Source of the DNA: R-RK-3 sp031399085
Lineage (GTDB): Bacteria > Pseudomonadota > Alphaproteobacteria > Rhizobiales > Rhodomicrobiaceae
DNA: 64,000 nt
Direction of reading: 5' to 3'
Assembly: GCA_031399085.1 (NCBI GenBank)
Contig: JANNOQ010000086.1
Location: forward strand, 55,156-119,155
Program-made: the position numbers and the translations under genes
Part shown: positions 24,308 to 32,528 of the stretch, piece after piece
How positions within the stretch are numbered: position 1 is the stretch's first letter
Layout of the letters: each line of letters starts with the position of its first letter
Notes under the pieces: generated by a model
The model's database searches: none
Told to the model about the DNA's origin: nothing
Seen by the model: only the letters and a program-made list of their open reading frames with translations

Positions 24308-25669
24308 TCAGCATCCGCCGCCAGCCATCGGCCCGCCAAAGATCATCGGCGCATTTGTGAAGCTGACGCTTGCTCCCGGCGACCACCCGTCAGGCGTTTG
24401 CCCGTTGAACCGGGCAAAGGGCGTGAAGCGGAGCCTGCCGTCTGTCCAGAGCGAGGGCAATGTTTGCGCAGCGATGCAGGGGATCGCGCCGAAGTTCCCG
24501 TCCGCCGCCTTCACGGCGCTGATCCCGATGGAGCCGAGCGCGCGCAAAATGACCGGCGCTTCTCCCGCCGGCAAGCTCACCGTAAAGCGCCGGTCCCACA
24601 GTACGGTCTGGGCGGGAGCCAGGGGCATTTCTGCGCTGTCCATCCGGCCATATTCGCGGGCTAGAAGCAATGTCTCCCCTTGAGCGCGGAGATGACAACC
24701 GCCCAGCGTTGCCGCCGACGGGGCGCCGGACCGGAGCTGCCGGTAACACGCCTCGATCTTGGAGAGCTGCGTCGTCGTCGTCGTCCTGCCGCCGAAAGCC
24801 AGCGTCATCCGCGCAAGGCTTCTCAGCGCGACCTCCTCTGGCGCATCGAAAAGCGCGGGAAGCGCAATCTCGCCGAAGCCGGCGTCGTGGAGCTTTAGAT
24901 TTGCAGAGAGAAAATCGGCGGTCATTCGCTCCAGCGCCTCGCGTGCCCGGTTGAGCCGGCGGGCGGCAAGGGTCAGCTTTCCCGGCGATAGTCCCAGCAT
25001 GTCCGCCGCCTTAAGCAGCCGGCGAATGCGCACGCGCTCATAGCGCTCGTCAGTGTTGCTAGGGTCTTCCAGCCAGTCCTGACCGCGCTCTTTAAGGAAG
25101 CCTTCCAGTTGCGCGCGCGCAACGCCGAGCAGCGGGCGCAACAGGTCGACGCCTTCCCGGCTTGAAACCGCCGCCATCCCGGCCAGACCGTCGAGACCGC
25201 TGCCGCGCGCCAGCCGCATGATAAGCGTCTCGGCCTGGTCGTCGCTGGTATGTGCGGTCGCCAATGCGGGGATGGCGCGGTCCTGGCAGAACTGGGTCAT
25301 CAGGCCGTAGCGCGCCGCGCGGGCAGCAGATTGTAGGCCGGCCTTGGGCTTGGGGCCTTGCCAGATCAGCGTGTGATGGTCAAAGTCCAGCTTGGCGGCC
25401 TCCGCTTTAACCCAATCCACTTCCGCAGCCGAACCGGCGCGCAGACCGTGATCGACGGTCAGTATGGTGATTTTTGGAGGGGCCGATCGCTGCACGCCTA
25501 GCCAGGCGCGGCAGAGCAGCATGAACGCTGTGCTGTCGGCGCCGCCGGAAACCGCAAGCGCGATATGTGGGTAAGGGTTGAAGCTGTGGAGCAGAGCGTC
25601 TAGCTGATCGTTGCCGAAGGGCGCAGGCGGCGCGTCCGTGTCATGACCGGACTCAGCGGCCGAAGTCAT
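24308..25669 (-). CDS. tilS: tRNA(Ile)-lysidine synthetase
   Basis: TilS attaches lysine to C34 of the CAU anticodon of tRNA-Ile so that it reads AUA; it is essential. The 453-residue product has the PP-loop SGGADSTA (41-48), a VDHGLR segment and the ATAHTSDDQAETLIMRLARGSG block, followed by substrate-binding and C-terminal domains. The ATG is six bases after the cpoB stop, at the end of the tol-pal gene run. The tail end GGPMAGGGC is short, but the length is within the family range. Confidence 0.95.
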   Translation of the reverse strand: MTSAAESGHDTDAPPAPFGNDQLDALLHSFNPYPHIALAVSGGADSTAFMLLCRAWLGVQRSAPPKITILTVDHGLRAGSAAEVDWVKAEAAKLDFDHHTLIWQGPKPKAGLQSAARAARYGLMTQFCQDRAIPALATAHTSDDQAETLIMRLARGSGLDGLAGMAAVSSREGVDLLRPLLGVARAQLEGFLKERGQDWLEDPSNTDERYERVRIRRLLKAADMLGLSPGKLTLAARRLNRAREALERMTADFLSANLKLHDAGFGEIALPALFDAPEEVALRSLARMTLAFGGRTTTTTQLSKIEACYRQLRSGAPSAATLGGCHLRAQGETLLLAREYGRMDSAEMPLAPAQTVLWDRRFTVSLPAGEAPVILRALGSIGISAVKAADGNFGAIPCIAAQTLPSLWTDGRLRFTPFARFNGQTPDGWSPGASVSFTNAPMIFGGPMAGGGC

Positions 25670-25675
25670 CGCGGA

Positions 25676-26683
25676 TCAGCATTGGGCGCGGCCCTTCTCA
25701 CGCTCGGCGCGCTGAAGCACGGGCGTGGCGCTCGGGAAGCGGCGGGCCAGCTCGGCAAAGGACGAACAAGCGGCTTTATTCTCGCCGAGTCGCTTCAGGG
25801 AAATACCCAGCTTGAGAAGGCCCTCGGCGGCTTTTTCGTTCTGCGGGTAGTTGGTTGAACTCTTCAGGAAGCTGTCCGCCGCCTTGCGATATTCGCCGGC
25901 GGTGAACGCGGCCTCGCCGAGCCAGAAATAAGCCGAGCCTGCGAGCGGGTCGCTCGAATAGTTTCGCGCGAATTCCTCAAAGCCTTCGGAGGCGGCCTGA
26001 TAGTTCCGCTGCACCAGGGCGTTGTAGGCGCGGTCGTAAAGCGCCTGAGCCTGCGGCGATGACCGCGCCGAGGTTTGAACCGGCGCGGCGGTGCTCGGCG
26101 CGGACGAGCCGGAATTTGGCGCGCCTTTATCGAAATAGCCGCTCAGATTGCCATTGCCGCCGCTTTTGGCCGGGCCTTGCTCGATCGTGGTGCCGAAACC
26201 GCCGCCACGCCCGGTGGAGTCTCCACCGACGCTGAAGCCTGTTCCCTCCTCGACTGGCACCGCCGGATCGCCGTCGTCCGGATCGACCTGCGGGGCTCGC
26301 CCATACTCTGTGCCGGGCGGGGTCCGCCGCGATGGCGCGACGCCGCCAGAGCGCCGTGCAATCTGATCCAGCCGGCGAACGATTTCGCCCATTTGCGAGG
26401 AAAGGGCCCGGACCTGCGTCTCGATTTCCGACACCCGGCCATCGTCGCCGCCACTCTGGAAGGAGCCGCCCGGTTCCGTGGCCGCGCCGCCGCCCCGGCT
26501 CATGGTCTCGACCGTGCCGAGCTGAGCGTTGAGATCGACGATTTGCTCTTCTAGCCGCTCTAGCCGCTGATCGAGGTCGCCAGTATTCGAGCCCCCGGAT
26601 GGAGCCTGAGCGTTCGCTCCGGCGAGCGGGAGTGCCGCCCCAAGGCATAGGAGCGCGGCAAACAAGAGGGATAGTCTTCGCAT
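25676..26683 (-). CDS. cpoB: Cell division coordinator CpoB (YbgF)
   Basis: The 335-residue periplasmic protein couples the Tol-Pal machine to peptidoglycan synthesis at the septum. It has a signal peptide ending near ANAQA. A coiled coil (LDQRLERLEEQIVDLNAQLGTVE) of the kind used for trimerisation follows, then a long Gly/Pro/Ser-rich linker and C-terminal TPR repeats from about YDRAYNALVQRNY onward. The ATG at 26683 is preferred to a TTG four codons upstream. It follows pal and precedes tilS, the usual order. Confidence 0.93.
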   Translation of the reverse strand: MRRLSLLFAALLCLGAALPLAGANAQAPSGGSNTGDLDQRLERLEEQIVDLNAQLGTVETMSRGGGAATEPGGSFQSGGDDGRVSEIETQVRALSSQMGEIVRRLDQIARRSGGVAPSRRTPPGTEYGRAPQVDPDDGDPAVPVEEGTGFSVGGDSTGRGGGFGTTIEQGPAKSGGNGNLSGYFDKGAPNSGSSAPSTAAPVQTSARSSPQAQALYDRAYNALVQRNYQAASEGFEEFARNYSSDPLAGSAYFWLGEAAFTAGEYRKAADSFLKSSTNYPQNEKAAEGLLKLGISLKRLGENKAACSSFAELARRFPSATPVLQRAEREKGRAQC

Positions 26684-26794
26684 GGGGTCTCGCAATCGAA
26701 CGTTGAAAGTGGATTGCCACCGTTCTTAGCAAAGATGCGCAAGATGAGCGAGTCCCGCGTCCCCGAATTGCACAAATGCCAGCTATGCCGCCCG

Positions 26795-27313
26795 CTAATA
26801 GCCCGCGACCGGCGCGCCCTGGTCCAGCACCGTCACCGCGCGCCGGTTCTGCGACCAGCAGGAGATGTTGGCGCAGACCGAGACGGGCCGCTCCTTGCCG
26901 AAGGAGACCGTCTTGATCCGCCCCGGATGCACGCCGCGCGCCGTGAGGAATTGCTTCGCATTCGCCGCGCGCTGAGCGCCCAGGCCGATATTATAATCGC
27001 GGGTGCCGCGTTCGTCCGCGTGACCCTCAATGATGATGCGGTATTGGCCATATTGGTTGAGCCATTGCGCCTGAGCGCTGAGCGTCTGTTGTGCCTCGGC
27101 GCTAAGCTGGGTCTCGTCGGTCGTGAAATAGACCGTGTCGCCGACGCGCGCCGCAAACTCGCGGGCCGAGCCGGGGGTTGCGGGGCCATTTTCGCCTGGG
27201 GCGCCGGTCTGGGAGGGATTTAGCCCAAGATTGGGCTGGCTTCGCGAACAGGCCGCCAGCGAGAGCAAGACGGCGAGACCGGCGATCGTCCGCATGGTCG
27301 CAAACCGGGACAT
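26795..27313 (-). CDS. pal: Peptidoglycan-associated lipoprotein Pal
   Basis: The 172-residue outer-membrane lipoprotein has lipobox LSLAAC and an OmpA-like domain with YFTTDETQLSAEAQ, IIEGHADERGTRDYNIGLGAQRA and the Arg-containing SQNRRAVTVL end. These residues bind the diaminopimelate of peptidoglycan. GAGGA lies upstream of the ATG. In most genomes Pal follows tolB directly, but here a small lipoprotein gene with its own terminator lies between them. Pal is therefore probably expressed from a separate promoter in 27314-27449. Confidence 0.97.
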   Translation of the reverse strand: MSRFATMRTIAGLAVLLSLAACSRSQPNLGLNPSQTGAPGENGPATPGSAREFAARVGDTVYFTTDETQLSAEAQQTLSAQAQWLNQYGQYRIIIEGHADERGTRDYNIGLGAQRAANAKQFLTARGVHPGRIKTVSFGKERPVSVCANISCWSQNRRAVTVLDQGAPVAGY

Positions 27314-27449
27314 GGCACACTCCTCAACTCAGGGAAAACCCAGGGTTGAAAATGTGGTTGGACCGGTTAATGAAGGATTAGCAAAATGCGCAAGAACTCA
27401 ACTTTTTAGTGTAAAAACCAATTCAACCACCGTTGAGCAGCGCGCAGCC

Positions 27450-27500
27450 AAAAAATGAAGACGCCGTGAACACCAGCGAAAAGGCGCTGGCGCACGGCGT
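27450..27500 (-). terminator. Rho-independent terminator after the small lipoprotein gene
   Basis: On the minus strand an 8-base stem (ACGCCGTG with CACGGCGT) and a 6-base stem (CCAGCG with CGCTGG) stack with a small internal loop and are followed within five bases by TTTTTT. It begins 37 bases after the stop of the 45-residue lipoprotein gene and should end that transcript before pal. Confidence 0.85.
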
Positions 27501-27537
27501 TTTCAAAACTGAAGCCCCGTTTCGCTAGACGAGCGAA

Positions 27538-27675
27538 TTAGCGGACGACTGCAACGGAAACGTCGGCAGCGCCGAGCTTCAGCGGCTCGCCGCCAACTTC
27601 CTTACGGCATGCGCCGAGTGATGCGGCAGCAGCAATGATCGTCGCGACGACGATGACGCCCTTCAAACCCTGCAT
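27538..27675 (-). CDS. Small lipoprotein (45 residues), unrecognised
   Basis: A compact reading frame encodes 45 residues: a hydrophobic signal segment, the lipobox SLGACRKE, and only about 22 mature residues (KEVGGEPLKLGAADVSVAVVR). A strong GAGGAGA ribosome site sits six bases before the ATG, and a good terminator follows. This makes it a convincing gene despite its size. It lies between tolB and pal on the same strand. The Arg/Lys after the lipid Cys argues against inner-membrane retention by Asp at +2. I know no family for it; a role with the Tol-Pal system is suggested only by position. Confidence 0.75.
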   Translation of the reverse strand: MQGLKGVIVVATIIAAAASLGACRKEVGGEPLKLGAADVSVAVVR

Positions 27676-27892
27676 GATCTTCTCTCCTCTGGTTAAGCGG
27701 CCTCAAGCCACTTTCAGTAGCTAGCCGAGCCTAGCGGAGATTATCAAGCGAGCAGCCTGCTTCTGTGCACTTTTTCCGAACTGCATGGTGCGAAAATGCC
27801 ACGAGGAATCAGCGCTGTCACTGCCGCCGGAAGCCAAGCCTAGCAAGGCGAAACACGCCGTAGTGGAGGCTCGGGGCCTCGGCTCCCAGTGC

Positions 27893-29221
27893 CTATTTCA
27901 TGAGCGGCGACCAGGAGGGGTCGGAGGCGAAGGTTGAAGTCGGCAGCGGGCGCTCATTATAGCCGGTGAGGTCGATGGTGAACAGGCGAGGCCCCCCACC
28001 CTCGCCCGGCGACTCCCGGAAAAACGTGATGACGCGGCCATTCGGCGACCAGCTCGGCCCCTCATTGTGGTAGCCATCGGTCAGAATGCGTTCGCCGCGC
28101 CCATCCGGCTGAATGACGCCGATGAGGAATTGCCCGCCGATCTGTTTGGTGAAGGCGATGAGATCGCCGCGCGGGGACCAGACAGGCGTGGAATAGCGGC
28201 CATCGCCGCCGGTGATCTGCCGCGCGCCGCTGCCATCGGCGTTCATGACATAAAGTTCCTGCCTGCCGCTGCGGTCTGACTCAAAGACGATCTGGCGACC
28301 GTCGGGCGAGTAGCATGGGCCGGTGTCGATGGCCTGGCCATTGGTCAGGCGGCGCATCTTGCGGCTCGCAAGATCCATTTCGAACAGGTTCGACGCGCCT
28401 TCCTGCTGCAAACTCATGACGATGCTGTCGCCCCCCGGCGAAAAGCGCGGCGCAAACGTCATACCCGGAAAATTGCCAACAATGTCCTGGCGGCCGGTCG
28501 CAAGGTCCACGCGGATGACGCTTGGCCGCCCGCCTCCATAGGAGGTGTAAACGATTTCGCGGTTATTCGGGCTGAAGCGGGGCGTGAGGACGAGATTTTC
28601 GCCCTTGGTGACGAGACGGAGATTCTGGCCGTCCTGATCCATGACGGCGAGCCGCTTGAGGCGTTTGTTCTTCGGCCCGGACTCCTCGATGAAGGCGATG
28701 CGGCTGTCGAAGTAACCCCTCTCGCCGGTGAGCCGTTCATAGATGGCGTCGGCGATGATGTGGCCGATGCGGCGCCACTGATCCGGCGCGGCGGAGAAGG
28801 CCTCGCTTTTGAGTTCGCGGCCGCTGTAAACGTCCCACAGCCGGAATTGCGCCTTGATTTGCCCGCCTCCCGTGTCGTTCACCTGACCGACGACCAGCGC
28901 CTCGGCATTGATGACGCTCCAGTCGCGGAAACGCGGCGGGGCGTCGAGATTGGCGATGCGCTCGATGAACGCGGCGCGGTCGATCGGCTTGAACAGGCCG
29001 GAGCGTTCGAGATCGGCGGCGACGATGCCGGTGATGGCGTCGGCTAGCCCCGCACTTTGCGGCGTGCCGGCGAGAAACGGCGCGACGGCGATCGGGATCG
29101 GGCGAATATTGCCCTGGGTGATGTCGATCTCCATCACGGCGTGGGCCGGGGAGGCGGTGAGAAAGCAGACGGCAAGCAATAGCGCGCTTAGGATTCGTCC
29201 CAGCCACGCGCTTAACAGCAT
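27893..29221 (-). CDS. tolB: Tol-Pal system beta-propeller protein TolB
   Basis: The 442-residue periplasmic protein links Pal to the inner-membrane TolQRA motor. It has a signal peptide (ending SPAHA) and an N-terminal alpha/beta domain with EIDITQGNIRPIPIAVAPF. A six-bladed beta-propeller follows, with repeated motifs such as SPNNREIVYTSYGGGRPSV, SPGGDSIVMSL and SPDGRQIVFESDRSGRQELY. The start at 29221 gives the normal N-terminus; the open frame runs further upstream to 29491, across the intergenic repeat and into tolA, and was rejected. Confidence 0.96.
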   Translation of the reverse strand: MLLSAWLGRILSALLLAVCFLTASPAHAVMEIDITQGNIRPIPIAVAPFLAGTPQSAGLADAITGIVAADLERSGLFKPIDRAAFIERIANLDAPPRFRDWSVINAEALVVGQVNDTGGGQIKAQFRLWDVYSGRELKSEAFSAAPDQWRRIGHIIADAIYERLTGERGYFDSRIAFIEESGPKNKRLKRLAVMDQDGQNLRLVTKGENLVLTPRFSPNNREIVYTSYGGGRPSVIRVDLATGRQDIVGNFPGMTFAPRFSPGGDSIVMSLQQEGASNLFEMDLASRKMRRLTNGQAIDTGPCYSPDGRQIVFESDRSGRQELYVMNADGSGARQITGGDGRYSTPVWSPRGDLIAFTKQIGGQFLIGVIQPDGRGERILTDGYHNEGPSWSPNGRVITFFRESPGEGGGPRLFTIDLTGYNERPLPTSTFASDPSWSPLMK

Positions 29222-29290
29222 GTTCCGCGTCGCCCCGGCCAAAGAGCCGGGACCTATTGGCCTACTAAGCGCTCGCCGATGGGCTATTGG

Positions 29291-29320
29291 GTCCCGGATA
29301 GCCCTGCGGGCTTCCGGGAC
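29291..29320. repeat. REP-like hairpin between tolA and tolB
   Basis: GTCCCGGA and TCCGGGAC enclose a second GCCC/GGGC stem. The sequence to its left (29227-29262) carries a related CCCCGGCC...GCCGGGACC motif. This is a typical intergenic palindromic repeat and separates tolB from the tolQRA genes by 179 bases. Confidence 0.7.
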
Positions 29321-29400
29321 GACAAAGAGAGCAAGCCCGTTTCGCGGAAATCTCCGATGGGAGAGGCAATGGGCGCAATGCTGATGCGGGATGGTCATCG

Positions 29401-30465
29401 TTACCCCCCATACATCCGGCTGGGATCGAAATTCAGCAGCATGTCCCGCCATTGGCCATATTTGTCCGGCGGCATCCGGTAGGGCTGGCATTGGAAGACG
29501 GCCCGCATCGCGCTGTCGGCGGCGGGGCGGAAGAAGGGCGAGTTGTGCGAATTGGCGACCTCCGGCGGACGGTTCAATGTGCCGTCCTGATTCAGCATGA
29601 TCCGCAGCTTGACGATGATCGCATCGCCGCCGAGACCGCCGACCGGCGGCGTCCAGCAGCGTGAGATTTGCACGCGGAAGGCGTCGATGTCGCTGGCGCC
29701 GATACGGGAATCGCGCCCGGAAGGCTCACCGGCGGCTTCGCGCTCGCGCTCCTCCGGGGCCGCCCCAATGGCTTGTTCTTGCAGCGAGGCCGGTTTCCGC
29801 CACGGCTCGCGCGGGCCGTCCTGTTGCGGACGCTGCCCGGCGGTCGGGTCGCGATTGAGCAGCGCGGCGATCTGCTTGGGGTCGAACTCGCTCCTGCCCT
29901 GGGTCGATGGCGTGGGCTTGCCGATCAAATCGGCGATGCGGTCCGCCTCGTTGCGGCTTTGCGGCGTTGGCTCAGGCCGTTTTTCGGGTTGTGACTCAGC
30001 CCGCGCGCGCTGTTCCTGTTTAGGCTTGTCGGAGCGCGGCTTCGGCGCTTCCGCGCGCTTGAGCGCCGCCGGAGCCGCGGCTGGCTTGGGCGCTGCTTGC
30101 GCGGCTACATCGGGCTTGGGCGGGGATGGCTTCTCGACCCGGCTCTCGTTCTCGCTGGGCGGCGTGGCTTTGGGCTTCGACGGCGGCAGCGCGGCCTGTT
30201 TCTGAGAGACGGTCTCGGCAGGCTTCAGCTCGGCGGCTGTCGGAATCACATTTGCCGGCTGCGCGGCCGGCGGTGCGCGCTCGGCGGCCTTCTCCCGCGC
30301 CACGTCCGGTTTCCCGGCCTTGACTTGCGCGAATTGCGACGGCGATAGGATGTCGACCGCGACCGGCTGGGCCATGTTGGGGGGCACATGCGCGCTGAAG
30401 CTGACCAGCGCCGCCGCCAGCACCAGCGCATGTAAAAATATCGAAAGCAGCAAACTCGCCCGCAC
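29401..30465 (-). CDS. tolA: Cell envelope integrity protein TolA
   Basis: The 354-residue protein has an N-terminal membrane anchor (LLLSIFLHALVLAAALVSF). A long Ala/Pro/Lys/Glu-rich spanning region (about 45-240) crosses the periplasm, and a C-terminal TolA/TonB-like domain (IDAFRVQISRCWTPPVGG...) contacts TolB and Pal. It transduces proton-motive-force energy from TolQR to the outer membrane. The start codon is GTG, ten bases after the tolR stop, with TGAGG upstream. Confidence 0.93.
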   Translation of the reverse strand: MRASLLLSIFLHALVLAAALVSFSAHVPPNMAQPVAVDILSPSQFAQVKAGKPDVAREKAAERAPPAAQPANVIPTAAELKPAETVSQKQAALPPSKPKATPPSENESRVEKPSPPKPDVAAQAAPKPAAAPAALKRAEAPKPRSDKPKQEQRARAESQPEKRPEPTPQSRNEADRIADLIGKPTPSTQGRSEFDPKQIAALLNRDPTAGQRPQQDGPREPWRKPASLQEQAIGAAPEEREREAAGEPSGRDSRIGASDIDAFRVQISRCWTPPVGGLGGDAIIVKLRIMLNQDGTLNRPPEVANSHNSPFFRPAADSAMRAVFQCQPYRMPPDKYGQWRDMLLNFDPSRMYGG

Positions 30466-30475
30466 GCGTTCGGCC

Positions 30476-30931
30476 TCAATTGCGTTCTGTCGGTTCCGCG
30501 ACCAGCGAGATGCGCTGGAATCCGGCGGCGCTGATCTTGCCCATGACCTGCATCAGCGTGCCGTAATTGGCTTGGCTGTCGCCTCGGATGTAAATGACCT
30601 CTTGAGGTCCGCCCTTGGCGATGGCCGTCAATTTAGGAACAATCTCGTCGAGAGTTATTTCAGTTTCCTGAAGATAGACGCGGCCGTCCGGTCCGACGCT
30701 GAATGTCAGCGGCTCTTTCTGGGTGGCGTCGCTCGCCGCGTTCGCTTCGGTCTTCGGCAAATCGATGGGCACCCCGACCGTCAGCAGCGGGGCGGTGACC
30801 ATGAAGATGATGAGCAGCACCAGCATGACGTCGACAAACGGCGTGACGTTGATTTCGCTCATTGGCTGACGCTGAGCGCGCCGTTTGCCGCGCCGCCGCG
30901 CCGGTCCGCCGCCTTGAAGCGCCGCGCCCAT
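30476..30931 (-). CDS. tolR: Tol-Pal system protein TolR
   Basis: The 151-residue ExbD/TolR protein has a basic cytoplasmic N-terminus (RRRGKRRAQRQP) and one transmembrane helix with the proton-relay Asp in INVTPFVDVMLVLLIIFMV. A periplasmic domain with TLMQVMGKISAAGFQRISLV completes it. The ATG at 30931 follows the tolQ stop by five bases; longer readings run back through tolQ in another frame and were rejected. Confidence 0.96.
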   Translation of the reverse strand: MGAALQGGGPARRRGKRRAQRQPMSEINVTPFVDVMLVLLIIFMVTAPLLTVGVPIDLPKTEANAASDATQKEPLTFSVGPDGRVYLQETEITLDEIVPKLTAIAKGGPQEVIYIRGDSQANYGTLMQVMGKISAAGFQRISLVAEPTERN

Positions 30932-30936
30932 GCCGG

Positions 30937-31623
30937 TCAGCCCCGCATGTCGATCTGGCGAGAGACGATGGCGACGAACTCGTCGGCAAAGCCCTCGAAT
31001 TGCTGCGCGAAGCGTCCGGCCTCGGCCGAGAATTTGTTGTAGAAAATGACCGCCGGAATGGCGGCCAGCAGCCCGAGCGCGGTGGCGAAAAGCGCCTCGG
31101 CGACGCCCGGCGCGACCACGGCGAGGCTGGTATTCTTCGACATCGCGATGGATTGGAAGCTGGTCATGATGCCCCAGACGGTGCCGAACAGCCCCACGAA
31201 AGGCGCCGTCGAACCGACCGTGGCAAGGAACAGCAGCCGCCGTTCCAACCGGTCCATCTCCCGCGTGATCGTCACGTCCATGACGCGCTCGATCCGGTGC
31301 TGCACACCGGCCAGCGGCCGGGACGAGCCTTCGATCGACCGCCGCCATTCGCGCATCGCCGCGATGAACAGCGCCGACATCGCCGACGAGCGCCGCTGAG
31401 CGATCACGCCATAGAGTTCATCGAGGGATTGACCAGACCAGAACAGGCGTTCGAAATCCTCCGTCTCGCGGCGCGTGCGGGCGAACAGCACGGTCTTTTC
31501 GATGATGACGCCCCAACCCCACACGGAGGCAATAACCAGCCCGATCATCACCAGCTTGACGACGATGTGCGCCTGCAGGAAAAGCGTCAGAAAGGAAAAA
31601 TCCGGCGCGGCAGGCTGAGGCAT
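30937..31623 (-). CDS. tolQ: Tol-Pal system protein TolQ
   Basis: The 228-residue ExbB/TolQ/MotA-family protein has three membrane helices. The conserved second and third helix region is seen in STAPFVGLFGTVWGIMTSF and APGVAEALFATALGLLAAIPAVIFYN. With TolR it forms the proton channel that powers TolA during cell constriction. AAGGAG lies before the ATG at 31623; a GTG one codon earlier is possible. Confidence 0.97.
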   Translation of the reverse strand: MPQPAAPDFSFLTLFLQAHIVVKLVMIGLVIASVWGWGVIIEKTVLFARTRRETEDFERLFWSGQSLDELYGVIAQRRSSAMSALFIAAMREWRRSIEGSSRPLAGVQHRIERVMDVTITREMDRLERRLLFLATVGSTAPFVGLFGTVWGIMTSFQSIAMSKNTSLAVVAPGVAEALFATALGLLAAIPAVIFYNKFSAEAGRFAQQFEGFADEFVAIVSRQIDMRG

Positions 31624-32069
31624 CACAACTCCTTTCGCTCTGGTCGCAGCACCGAGAGCGTCATGCGTTCAATCTGAATCACAATTCCCTCACCCACCCG
31701 CCTTCGGCGGGAGCCCTCTCCCGCAAGGGGAGAGGGCGGAGTTCCGGCCCGCTCCGCTTTTTGCCCTCTCCCCAAGGTGAACGCTTGTCGTTCACCTTAA
31801 AGGTTCACGACTGGGGAGAGCGCGGACGCGAAGCGGCCGGGTGAGGGAGCCGCGAAGTCCGGTGCGTCCAATTTAGCGCCCGGGTAAAAGCGCAAAAAAT
31901 CCTTGTTGATATTGGTCTTGTATCCGATTCGCACTGTGACGCCGCAGCAACCATTTGCAAGCAGCGATCCGGCTTTTTCGGCGGTCTGAGCCATAGTGTG
32001 GGTAAGCGTGCTTAAACTTTTGCGTGTGTCATCAATGCGATGCACGCCGATGGTGGAATAGCGATTCCG
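31624..32069. other. Intergenic region between ybgC and tolQ, largely repeats
   Basis: About 446 bases contain the nested inverted repeats at 31687-31847. A roughly 200-base AT-richer stretch next to ybgC probably adds the tolQ promoter. A short frame at 31797-32045 starts with GTG, runs into the repeats and has no ribosome site, so I do not call it a gene. Confidence 0.55.
31687..31847. repeat. Nested inverted-repeat element (BIME-like)
   Basis: CCCTCACCC at 31687-31695 pairs with GGGTGAGGG at 31839-31847. Inside lie CCCTCTCCC/GGGGAGAGGG (31714-31736) and CCCTCTCCCC/GGGGAGAG (from 31764 to about 31820). A perfect ten-base hairpin occupies 31774-31798. The whole would fold into a multi-branched structure on either strand. 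Confidence 0.75.
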
Positions 32070-32528
32070 CTAGGTCTTGAAGCGCGCGGCGATTTTCCCC
32101 GGCAGCCGCAGCGGCCTTCCCGTCTGGCTGATCAGCACAACCTTTACGACAAGCTTGCAGAGCGCCTGCTCGCCCCGCCGCACCTCCTGAGCCAGCGTGA
32201 GATGCGCGCCCCCCGCCTCGATGCATTCGGTCATGATTTCAAGCAATTCGTCGATGCGGGCGGGTCGCAGATAGTCGATTTCAAGCCGCCTGACAACGAA
32301 GGCGGCCGGCACACCGCCGTCGCCGGGAGCGTGCAGATCGGAGTGGTGAATGCCCATCAGCCGCAGCAGATCGGAGCGGCCTCGTTCGCACCAGCGCAGA
32401 TAGGTGGCGTGGTAGACGAGACCGGAAAAATCCGTGTCCTCGAAATAGACGCGCACCGGCAGGATGTGCCGCGTTCCCTCGATCCGCCCGGCCAAATCGG
32501 GCCAGTGGCGCTCAGTCGGCTGGGTCAT
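32070..32528 (-). CDS. ybgC: Tol-Pal-associated acyl-CoA thioesterase YbgC
   Basis: The 152-residue hot-dog thioesterase is of the 4-hydroxybenzoyl-CoA thioesterase family. The active-site motif VYFEDTDFSGLVYHATYLRW holds the catalytic Asp and adjacent residues. It hydrolyses acyl-CoA or acyl-ACP and is conserved at the head of tol-pal operons. The ATG at 32528 overlaps ruvB by 17 bases; a longer frame to 32567 lies wholly inside ruvB. Unusually, a 446-base repeat-rich gap separates it from tolQ. Confidence 0.9.
   Translation of the reverse strand: MTQPTERHWPDLAGRIEGTRHILPVRVYFEDTDFSGLVYHATYLRWCERGRSDLLRLMGIHHSDLHAPGDGGVPAAFVVRRLEIDYLRPARIDELLEIMTECIEAGGAHLTLAQEVRRGEQALCKLVVKVVLISQTGRPLRLPGKIAARFKT

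Noticed and set aside
31687..31847. CRISPR array
   Set aside because: The repeats are inverted and unevenly spaced with no unique spacers, and no cas genes are nearby.
31797..32045. An 82-residue frame next to the repeats upstream of tolQ
   Set aside because: It begins with GTG without a ribosome site and its 3' half runs through the inverted repeats.
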